From NCBI GenBank assembly GCA_009741485.1, contig CM019237.1:44774228-44838227 (forward strand): DNA of 64,000 bases, given 5' to 3'. Of this stretch, positions 46,001-57,800 are shown piece after piece. Made by a program: the position numbers and the translations under genes. This DNA comes from Malurus cyaneus samueli (taxonomy: Eukaryota > Chordata > Aves > Passeriformes > Maluridae). The number at the start of each line of letters is the position of its first letter. The stretch's first letter is position 1. The notes under the pieces were generated by a model, which worked only from the letters and a program-made list of their open reading frames with translations, did no database searches and had not been told where the DNA came from.

Positions 46001-48816
46001 CAATTCCCATCAGACTGCCTGGCCTATTCGTCCTGTTTTCAGGGAAACTTTCTAGCATCATCACAACTTGGCTTAGAGGAGTGTCTCTAAATGCTCTTAT
46101 TCTACTTTTGCACACAGGTGCCCACAGCTTGACCTTCCTTTTTAAGTTCTTGGTAAGAACAAGGGAGAGTAGGTATAGGTTTAGCTTTGGGGAAGGCTTT
46201 ATTTGCATTGCCAGCCACTTAGCTGCTGGAGTGAAGACTCTTGGGTGACTAAGCTGTACAAGCACCTCAGGTGGTTCAGGCACAGCCACCCAATGTGAAA
46301 ACATTGGGTGTGCTTGGTAATTGAAGTGCCTTTTAGTACATGGCTACCTGTAGTCTATCTAGGTCTCCAGCTGTCTTGTAACTCTATGTGGTAAAGACTC
46401 CTTGAAGTATGCCCAGGCTGGCTCTTTGCAGAAATCCTAGAAGTCCTACTAGGAAGAGCTCTGATATGATGCACTAATAGGCAGGAAATGTTGGTGCCAT
46501 GTTCCTGCAGAAGCTGTTGGATGAGCAGGAACTCCAGCTGCAATTTGGAGACCTTCAGGAATTCTCAGCTAGCTCAGATCTCACATTACTCTTAGGTCAT
46601 GAAGGAGAGTTTCCAGACATAGCTAGGACCTTAACATGTAAGCAAAAGAGTGAGAAAATATTTCTCTTAAAAGTATATCCCTTCCCCATAGTAGGAACCG
46701 AAACAGACTATAAAACAACCAGATTTAAAAAATATCTAAATATGAAACCTGCTAGAACTGTTTTGTCTTTGATTACAGGGGAAGAATTAATCTCAGCTCT
46801 GACTGTATAGGTCAGTGGTAGAAAAAGCAATAGTTCAGCCAGTCAGACAAGTTTCCAGTAATGGTAGAAATGTAAGTGTTCTCTAGAGCATGCTTCATCC
46901 TTCTAGTGTTGACACATGATTCAGAGTGTGAGAGCATCTGTATGTTTTTAGAATGCTTACTTAGATGTTGGGTGAGTCGAGTCCTGATGCCAGTAATGTC
47001 TGGAGATCCAGACACTTTGTTTCTATCCCAAATCTCTCACCTTTTTATAAGATCCGGTCATATCATCCAGCCAAGGTCTTTGCTCTGGCTTTCTTAGGTA
47101 TGAATTCCTTTCTCTATGTCTAACAGAGACCAGCGTTAATGAGGCCTGACTTTACGTAGCAGCAGAGCACATCCTAATCTGTGACAATATTTTAAATCAA
47201 TTCCAATTGGGGCATGTCAGGTGCCTAAGAGCAGTATTTAAATTTGAAGACACATTATTTTACTCTTGATCCTCATATAGCCTCAGCTGACCTGAGTCCT
47301 GCCATCTTCCTCACTAATTCAAAGAAGGAGGACTCTGCTTTTCTGGTTTTAGGCTTGGAATTCTTGTCCCAGATTTGCAGTTGCCTTGTGTTTAGCCCTT
47401 ACCTTACTATAGGAATCCAGTTTAATTCAGAGAATAATGCCCTTGCAAAACACACAAGCCATACATATAGAAACATTGTTAAAGCAAAAAAAAAAAAAAT
47501 CTAAAGAGAGCAAGTGGGGGAAAAATTATTGATAATCTTGGTCATTAAAAATAAAAAAAAAATCTAGGAATTGTCTGTCCTCTGTTAGCAAATGAAAGAG
47601 TGAAACCATTAAAGAAGCTGTTTTCAGTGACATGATTCTGAACTAACCCAGTGTCTACATCAGTCATGACAGCTTAAAGATACTACTGCCTTTTGTTGTG
47701 TAACCTTTGAGTGCGAAATAGAGAGTAGAGCTGATGGTTGCATCTGGAAGCCTGATCATTTGTCCTCATCTATGCAGTGGTTAGGCCAGTATGCTCTTTT
47801 GATTTTATCAAAAAAAATCCTCATCTGGGTCTAATCTCCAAATGATCATCTGCCAGATGGACCAACTCGTGCTATTGGCTTCTTTAGTGACATGAAAGCT
47901 CTGATTTCTAGTATGTAGTACATGATGGTCTGGTTTCCTTCCTAAAATTACTTGGGATCTTTATTTGTCAAATTCTCTGAGAGTATGCAGGGCTGGAGAA
48001 TATTGATCTGTTTCTCCAACTTTCTTGTCCTCTTCAAGAAGTGGGTTATGATTACGTCATGTAGTCCTCATGGCACATGGGAGACAGGAAACTCTAGAAC
48101 TAAAATTGATGCTGGAGCTGCAATTTTGTGAGAAATGTAATGGTGCAAAGCTATTGAATGCTCCCCTCTCTTGCCCCAGCAGAGACCACCTTCTTCCACA
48201 GATCCAGTCCCCCAGCTTGTGTGTGGCCTGGCACTGAGAAGGTCCTTTCATGCATCCATTAATGTACAAACAGGATAGAGCTGCCTTCTTACATTGGCTC
48301 TGTTGCTCATCTTTCTACATAACAACCTAATTCAAACTACAAATAGAAATAAATCACTTTTTTGCTGGATTAGTGTTTTGCCTGAATGCATGAGACAATT
48401 AGATTTGGTTGTCAGAATGGTACCAGAGCTGAGATAAGGAGCAGCAGGATCATGCTATCACGTTCATGCAATTGTCTGGGAATGGGGTAAGGCACAGAAA
48501 GAGGGGAGAAAGTCAGTGGATGATTCTCTAATCATCAGCAAATGGTTCAGTCATCTCTGTATTCTCTAATTATGCCCTGAGGGAAACTGGAAGAACTCCT
48601 GTCTGCATCCCTCCCACAGAAAGCTGCCCTCCTTAGTTTTACTATAGGAATTCTGCCCTGCTGATATGTCCTTTCCTTGAGTCTGTTATCTGTTTCTCAG
48701 TGCTGTTTTCTTTCTCAGCACTTCATAGGAGATAAATGTACTGATGACTGATGTGATTCTATCTCTATCAACTCCAGACCCCATCAAAATACTTTTCTGC
48801 TGGTTGCTGGTATTCT

Positions 48817-48858
<42 letters not shown>

Positions 48859-51800
48859 TTTTATATTTTTTTTAAATTTTTTTTTATTATTTTTTTATTT
48901 AATTAAGTGACTGAAAAAAATGTTGGGTCAGTTGCAGTCATATTATGAAATGTTAAAGTTGTGTTTTTTTTGGCTTGGATCAATCAGACAATTAAATTTC
49001 ACCTAAAATAGAAGGCTGACTTTAATTCTGGGCACCTGAGCATTTTTTGACAGTTGAGTTCATCTTGAAGGACTTCACTTCAAGAAAACAAACCAGAAAG
49101 TCCTTACCAACTATGCAACAAAACTCTTCCAAGTTTTGTTTCCAATAGTTAATGTGGATGAAACAGCTAACTGAATTCAACAACAGAAAATATCACAAGA
49201 ATTTTGGTTTCCATGAAGCTGAATCTATTTAGGGCTACCGTGAGTAGGAGTTTCTGTGTAGGGTGATCTGATACACACTTGAAAATGGAGAGACTTAGCT
49301 TAAACAGAAAGCAATATGGTTAATGGCAAGTAAAAGCTGCTAGACATCATGCTATTGGAAATCCTCTCTGGAATGGTGAAATTAACTGAGTCAGCAAATT
49401 ATATTACAAAACAATTTTTGTTGTTCTTAAATTAATGTGCTAATGCATTCAAGATGTTTCTGGCCTACAAATATTCCCTGAATATGTGGTTTTGCTATTA
49501 AGTAGTTCAGTCTCGTTCTTGCTTATCTTCTTTCCATTGTGCAGCAGTTTGAGCAGACCTTGGCGAAGTCATTTATTTTGAGTAAAATTTTAACAATCCT
49601 TTTATGTTACTTTTGCTACTTGGCATGCACTGGAGTATTTTCTGTGAGTAGGAAGAGCTTACTTTGTGTGCTGTGTTGTTTGTCTGTCAAAGCATATTGA
49701 TTAACTGGTTGGTAAATAGAAGATGCAAAAGGATAATTCCTGTTACTCTTGTTCTTTCAGGCAAATGTATGACCATGCTGCAAATATGTATCCACAGCTA
49801 ATTAAGACTCCCACCGTTCGGAGTGGAGTTCAGAATTTTATGGCGTATGTATTTCTTTGCTAAAAATGAATCAGTCAAGATTTGGGGTTGGAGGATGACA
49901 GAATTTTCAAGCTTTTTTCATTCTCTTCCTTATCGGCTGAGGAAAAGACATGCTTCTTTCCCTCTGATTGAATGCCATTATTATTAAAAGAAATTCTAAA
50001 TATACATGAAGAAGTGCATGTACCCTTCCCTAATTCTGATTATTTCAAAGAAATGTTTAAAACCAATGCTGCCAAAGTGTATGAATAATGTCAATGAACT
50101 CTGAAGGTCATTCTAGTAAAATTCCTATTTTGAAAAGCTGCTATTTTCAGTGTTACACTGAACAGCGGACTACTGGTACCTTAATGTTTTTAGTATTGTG
50201 TATCCTTTCCTTCTTCTGTTAGGTAAATTTACATTTACTAACGTAAATTCTGTTCTAATCATAAAAGTCCTGATTCACTTTTCTCTTTAGTTGTAAAATC
50301 AAAATAATTGTGCTCGAATAATGCAGCTACACTGGTGTGGAAACTGCAAGTAGGAGAAGAACCAGGCCCGGTACTGGGAAACTCAGCTGTGATTACCAAT
50401 TATTTTAATCTCCTTAGACTTGTGGTTTTTTCCATTACAAATACTTGTGTGAAATGGTCATAGGGACTATTTTTTTCCATTGTTGCCTTATTTTGCCCTT
50501 TCCACATATTTCCTATTTCCTTGGTCATACTTCTTGCATCATGTTGCTTCTGGAAAGCTAACTCTGGTTGGTTTTATCAACCATATACTGCTGGAAGAGT
50601 TTGCTTTCTTAACTGGTTTGGTCTCTCTGTTTTGAACTTTACAAAGAGCTGGATGGATAGACACAGGAAGGTGGAAAAGGCCAGCATCTGGTTCTCATCT
50701 GTTTTCTTTTGTGGCTCTTGGTGGACAGCGAAAGAGAGAGTTCTGAGAGATCCTTACAATGCTGGTGGCTCTTGCTCTAGAGTCTGTTCAGTGTTGCCTC
50801 ATGCTCTAAACCTGGGTTATTTGGCACAGAGTACATTTGTTTGGCCTCCTACCTGTTACTCAGAGGAGCATAGCAGCAGTTCTGAGGCAGTGTTTGAGTA
50901 CCACCAGCAGAAAGCCTTCATTGCACTTGAACCTGGAGGAGAGAAGGAGGCTCTTCAAATGTCAGTTGATTTTTTTATTGTTAAATAGAAATTTAAAAGG
51001 GAATGGTTTGTATGACCTCTCAAATGCTTGCTTCCCTTTACTGACTATATGGGAATGTTAGATTGGATATAGCTAAGTCCCATGCAAACAGAGTGTCCAG
51101 CTCTTTCTTTGACACTAAAACCTGGTAGAGGCATATGATTGTAGGGTATTTTGCGTAAGTCTGAACATTTACACTTGGAGGATATAACGTTTGTATCTGC
51201 AGGCTTTTCAAAGCATGATTTGCCTCAAATCTCTAGTAAGACTGGATCATCTGGGTCATAATGTATTTGTGCCTTCCCTGCTTTATCAATTACAGTCTAA
51301 AAAACCCGAGAAAACGCCAACTTGTTTGTTCCTCTGCAGGAAGCAAGATCAATGGACAAGACAACAAATCAGAAATAATAAGGATGACCCATTTTGGAGG
51401 CATGCTGGCTATATTATTGCACAGTTGGATGGTCTGTACATGGGAGCCCTCGAATGGGCTAAACTACATAAACAAACAGTAAGACTACTGCACCTCTTTT
51501 TTAGTAGCTGGGGCTGGGATGTCAGTGGACAAACATGGGAGAAAGGGATCCTCTTTTTAAAAATAAAAAACAATAGTAGGATACTTAGGGACAAGTACTC
51601 ATTCTGCATGCCGTTCTGCAAAATCTGCGATGGCTGTTCAGTGTAGATAATGTGACTGAGCACTTGGGTCATGTAACCACAGATCCTTCACAAGGGGCTT
51701 GGAACCCTGGGCACTCGGGGTGATTAGGTTGGGGTGGCTTTTGTATCCATGTGACTGTTGGAAGGAGGGACACTTCTAAAGCGCTAGTTACATTGTTATT

Positions 51801-54800
51801 AAGCAAATAACCCTTTGGTATAAAGATTACCTGCAACAGCATGAATCAGCATGTAGGGAGTGCATTAAATCTCTCATTCTTATTTCCAAGCATTAGATTT
51901 CAAATCCTAATAGCCTTTCTATTTTAGAGTATGTTTTACTTAAGTAAACGACTTTTCTGTCTTTTAAGTCTCAAAAATACATGGTTACAAAAGATACGGT
52001 CTGTGTATCTGTGTCGGTGGTACAGATGGGATAGGTCTGTGTTGTGGCTGGTCTGATGGGATAGTTTTGGGGTTTTGCTTGGTGATGGTTTTGTTGGTTT
52101 TTTGGTGGTTTTTTTTCCATATTTTTTTTCTTTAATTTCAATTAGAATTGTATTCCAGATCGTCAGCTTGTAAATAGTAGCAGAACTCCTTTAACTCCAG
52201 TAGAGATATGGCAATTATAATGCTGTCCTAAAGTCTAATGTCTAATAGGTTTTCCAGTGTGAGAGGAAGGACTTGAGTAATTGTAGTCTACCTAGGTTAA
52301 CTATACCAAGAATTTTGAGAAGTTGGTAGTCCTGAATTGTAAGCAATTGCATTTTAGTAAAATGTACAACTTTCTTGCATTCAATTCACCCTGAGGCTTT
52401 CATGAATGAGGAGCCAGCTCAGAGTGGAAAAAAAAAGTGTTTGTATTAATAATCCATTCTGAGAGATCTGAGTTTTAGGGGAAAACACTAGAAACCTTGA
52501 CTTTCTAGGAAAAGAACACATTAATTTCCTGTCATAACACCTGTGTCTGAAGAGCCCTGTCAAGCTCTTTTTGCTGCTTCAGAATCTTTTGGATTCATAT
52601 GGGGGAAGGGAAGAGTGCTGGTTTGTGTCTGAGTTATTTCTTTGTAATAGTCATGTCCTACCTGCATGATGTGTTCCCTGATGCTTGCTTATTTAACTAT
52701 GCATTTGATACTAAAAAGCACTGACCTCTGAAATGTATTAATAATTTTTATCCTCTTTTTAGGGGTCTCACCAGCATGTCTATATAAAAATGGTGCATTT
52801 AGTGAAAGTTCAGATGTGTGGTTCAGGATGAAATATTTGTTTCCTCCATTCTTGAATTATATGGAGGGATTCCCAAATGTGCTTGGAGCAGTTGGTGGGA
52901 TTTATTTTGACTCTTTTCTATGCCAGTCACAATTTTAGCTTTGGACATTATTATCTATGTTGAGATGCATACAGCTTTATTCAAAGCATAAACATTCACT
53001 GTGTATCTGTTTGTTACTTGAAATGGTGCTGCTGTTTCCTCTCTTTGCCACAGCCAATAAATTAGCATTGGTGCTTATTTGTGAGTACATTTTGGACAGC
53101 TGCTCTTGCAGCTAGGTCCTTTGTTTTCCTTGGCATCCAAATAATACCTGAGAGTTCTGTAAAAATACAGGAAGTTCATTTTGTTGGATACCATGCTACT
53201 TTTCAAGTACTTTTGGGAGATTAGGCTATGACAATGCTATGTGTGTACATATTTACTGCTGTTATGAGCTTCTTCAGGAAACAGAGCTTGAAAACAGTTT
53301 CTCTGAGCTTACATGGTTAATAAAAACAGGTGCAGATGCAAAATTTCTGGCTAGTATTCTAGCTTTGACACATCCATTTATCTGAGAATCAACCCAGCTT
53401 CTGTAAACTGTTGTCACTTAAAAGCCCCAACTAAGCTCACAAATCAACCAAACAAGCAAAAACACCACCAGTATCTTCCTTACTCCTTGTGATTAAAGAA
53501 ATGTGCCAGATATGCAAATAAATTCACCTAGTAGATTTTTTTTTCTTGTTTTTAAGTTTTGTACTTTGGTTCAATTAACCCAATTGTTTTGGTACTTTTT
53601 TGACAACTCCAGTAACAAATATTTACTTTTCTGTTACTCAGTTCTCACCTTAAAAAAAAAAAGTCAAAGAAATTTCTTGCTGAAAGTCTCTGTAACAAGT
53701 TCTGCATGTTTTAAAAAGCAAATCCCATTCCTATTGCATGTTTTCCTTAGTGCTTTGGAAGTCTCTTCTTACCTCTTTCCTTTAGCAGATACTGTTTTGC
53801 TTCACTGAAAAAAGAATCCCCTGTGTCTACTGTCTTCAGATTATCATCATCAGAAACAAGTTTAACTTTTGATCTCTAGTAGTTCAGTAGTTTGGTTTCA
53901 AGGTGGTAATGAACATCAGAAGTATTAAAAATACCTCGTGTGTGAATTGTGGTGTTTTTATTTTCCTTTCTTTACCCACTCCCAGACAAAACTAAAGAGA
54001 CCCTCCAAAGGCCAAAACAAACCGAACCAAAACCTGACATATGGCAGTCTGTATTTTGTTGCCTGATCTTCTGATGTTCTGCTTGCTTTTGGGAAAGCTT
54101 CTAAATTCAACTAATTATTCTGCATATGTAGAGGGCAATTGTTCCCACTGTCTTAAGCTTAAAATAAGAATAAACGCTATATAAGAAAGACTTTTTCCAT
54201 TAACTGCCAAAATATAGTGTCATGAGAAAGAGAAGGGGAGGAGGAGATGGATTCCAAAGTTCTTATGTTCCCCTGCACTGTGAATGATCATTGACAAAGT
54301 GCTCTCTTGAACACTGAGAAGTTGTTTGCTTGACAAGAATAGGCTAAAAGAGATAAAGGGGATGAAGGAAAGGAACTGTGTTTCCCAAGTCTGTGGATTG
54401 TAAGGCTGAGCACAGGACAAAGGTTTATAGAACAGTTTCCTTCTCATGAGAATGGAAACAAGCTGTTTCACAGCTAATCTGCTTTGAATTTTACACATTC
54501 AATGTTCCAAGTTTACTTTTCAGCACTACACATAACCATTTCAAATTTGCAAGTTGTTGAAGTTTTACATTTGGTGGATTTGTTGATGTGCACTTTCAGG
54601 AAGGCACATGACAGGTCTGACTTTCTGTTGTCTGGTACTATCCATGCCATGGTAGTTTGAAACCAGATCCAGATACTGCTTAAATGAGAGTTGTGTTATA
54701 TGCACACAAGTCACTCTGAAATGTTCTGGTTTTCTGCTCTCCTCTAAACTTCAGATCTACTTCACTTGACTATTGTAGAACCACTGTGTCTGCCACAAAT

Positions 54801-57800
54801 AATTGCGTTTTAGTGCAGGAAGAACATTTGGACTATGAGTGGTTTGATAGTAGCACTAGTATATGTATTTTTTATTTTTTTATGAAGCAAATTCTTTGTA
54901 GTGTGCTGCTCTAAACTTTTTTTTTTTTCAATTGCATGAAGTCTGTCTCCCTCAGGACTATTTCAGGTAGGTGCTTCCATTAAGATCTGCATGAAGGCAA
55001 TGTACATTGTAAACTTCTGTGTTTTGAGTTTGATATTTACAGGTATCCTTAAGAGTGATGTCAAAAATTGAATACATCTTCATGTTAAAGTGTGACATTA
55101 TTCCATCTGGTTTAGCAACATTTTATATCCCATAAACAAACCCAACCCTTGTGTCAAGACAATTTCTGAGGGAGGGGCACTCAAAGAACACAAAGCCTTT
55201 TCATCTGCCTAATGCTCTGCCAACGCTGTGATTAATCTTGGGCTTGTCTGCATAGGAATACTACTCTTGAAGGAGGAGGTGTCAGAGTTTTAAATGTTAG
55301 AATGACTCCAGTATAGCTCTCTATTTGTACTTCCTTATTTTGTACTGAGAATGCTCAGGCTTGGAGAACTTAATGGAAAATAGTTGTTACAGAATAACTT
55401 GCCCATTCTAATGTCCCATGTGAACAAGCCTTTAAGGTTGGTTCTCTCCTTCTTGCTGCCCTTTGTAAGTTTATTTCTCCCTACCTCTGATGTAACTCTA
55501 ACTCAAATAGATTTTTTTTGTTTTGCTGTTTAGGACAGTACCCTGGGGAGCCACACATTCTAACAAAAGGATTTTTGCTGTGGCTTTACCACCTCTTTTC
55601 TTGTCAGTTAGCTCATTCATTCACACTTCTTCAGGATGTAAACCATGTATATAAGGAGTTTCCCTGACATTGCTGTGTGAGATGAGAGGTGATAATTGTA
55701 ATATGCCCTATATTATGCACTTGTTATGATGCACAATGTTTTGGGTCTAATTCTTGCTAGTGGACACTGATTAACTCCTCATGGAGAAGGTTTCTCCATA
55801 TATCCTGGAAATCAGCTGTAGTTTTTCCAAAACTGGGCTCTCAGCCTTGTTTTGGCAGATGCCTCAGACCACTCCTGAAATTTCCAGATTTGGCGTCCAG
55901 CGCAGATTCCTGAATCTTCTGTTTGAATACATTGTTTTACTGACACTCCAGAGAAGCACTGTGGTTATGTGATGTCATATCAGATGGTCTTAAACACAAA
56001 ACCAGATTTATTCAAGGAAAGTAATGAAGTTTTGGAAATAAATGGGGAAAAAAAATTGCTTGGCCCTCAAAAGGGGAATGAAAAAGAACCCTAAAAGGTG
56101 TTTAACAACCTAGTCCCTCTTTTGCATCTTTGATATTTTAGCTGGCTTTGGCAGCCTTATCTCCCCCAGTGCCTTAGGAATTTGCATACCTGCACTTTGT
56201 TTGAGTGGGTTTTTACTCCTGCTCTCTGGGCACCTTCCTGTGCCTATTGTTCTGAAAACTTCATTGCTTGGCACATTTGTTCTAATGGACTTCCTAATAG
56301 CTATAGATGTTTTGACTTGGAGTGACTGTAAGAAAGCACAGAAATGTGAAACTTTTTAAAAACATACAGGCAATTCTCACTGATGCTGGAGCAGTATCAA
56401 TGTAGCTACCTGTAGATATTATAGTGAAGGCAGGTTTTATGAAGGAGAATATGGAGTGTAGCAAATGGATGTCAAGTACAATTAAAAGGTGTTGGGGCTG
56501 GTTGAGCAATCTCATATGCAAGCCAGTTTGCTCCCTTCCTGGTGGTACTCTACAGTAATGCTTGTGAGAATCAGACATTGGAAAACAGCTTTTTTGTATT
56601 GTGTGGTGGGTTTTCAGTGCAGCTGGCTGGGGGGAAATAGTGCTAAAAGAGCGCCAGTCTCTCTATATTGATTCCAATGAAATAGAAGTTGTGACTGGGT
56701 TGTAAATGATTCATGCCTCTAAGTTGCTTAAAACTATCCAAAGACACTTCTTTTGATGTTGCTCCCTGTTTAGATCCTTACAGCAAAACCATGATGAACT
56801 AAAGCAATGTAATACACGTGAAAGTTTGTTTTGGATTTCTTCCTCGAACTGTAGCTGCTGTGGGGCCTTCTGCCATGACTAGTTTTAGTTGTCAGAATGG
56901 CTTTTTTCTCTTGCTTGTCTTTGTAAGCATTGGGGAAGGTTTAATTCCTTCGCTTGGGAAACGTGGACTGGAGTATACGTTATTTCTTGTTTTCTTGTTG
57001 GTTATTCTCTCTACCAGAACAGCAGGTGGATAACACAGAATTTGGCCTTCTGAATAAAAAGTAAATGGATTTGATTCTGTTTAATTTTTCCTTGTCCTCC
57101 TTTATTGAGGTTTGTAAAGAGGTCACCTATATGGTTTAATTACAGTGATATATATTGCAAGCAATGTATTTCTTTGCTATATGATTATGTGGCATTCTAA
57201 AATTACTATTCCCAGCCCTACAGTGATGTGTGTTCTGACTTCTTTTCCTTAAGCCTTGCCTTATCTAAAGGCATGGTGAAAGCAAGAACAGGAAAGATTT
57301 AGAAAACAGTATTTGAAGGTTGAGGTTAAATCACTATTAAGCTCTTATTTTTGAAGAGGAAAAGTAAGAAGTTCTAAAGAGCATGCTGCACAACAAGCTC
57401 TGTGTAGGTAACCCCGTTAACCGTGGCTAGCTCCAGGGAGTTTTCAAAAGCACATATTCCTTTTGACTGATTTTCCTTTCTCAGCTGGTTTGATTGGTAC
57501 TGTTATCTTCTGTGGATCTGTTGTTTCCCTCATTTGTTTCTACCTCCTCACTCTTGAGGATGTCTTAAATTGTAGTGTTTATAAAAATCTGAGGGATCCC
57601 AAGAGGGTTAGTGTAAGACTCTCCAAAGGCATCTAGGTAAGCAAAAAAAAATCTTCCTCTTACCTCAGTGTACCAGTAACAGCAGACTGATTGGTATGCT
57701 GCTTGCAAATACGCACTAAGGTTTCATAAGTTACAGTTATGTCTTCTTTCTTTCCTCAGAAATCATAGCATTGGTAATGCCACTACAAGGGCCAGACCCT

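Larger units (their letters stand above)
43323..49760 (+). other. PLBD1 intron 2
   Basis: A 6.4-kb intron with a CR1 end at 44009-44066 and a long T/AT tract at 48819-48905. The remainder is AT-rich, with no gene or further repeat recognised. Confidence 0.65.

Noticed and set aside
50521..50988. 155-codon open frame in PLBD1 intron 3
   Set aside because: It does not begin with ATG, has no recognisable domain or repeat signature, and lies wholly inside an intron. A frame of this length can arise by chance in 64 kb read six ways.
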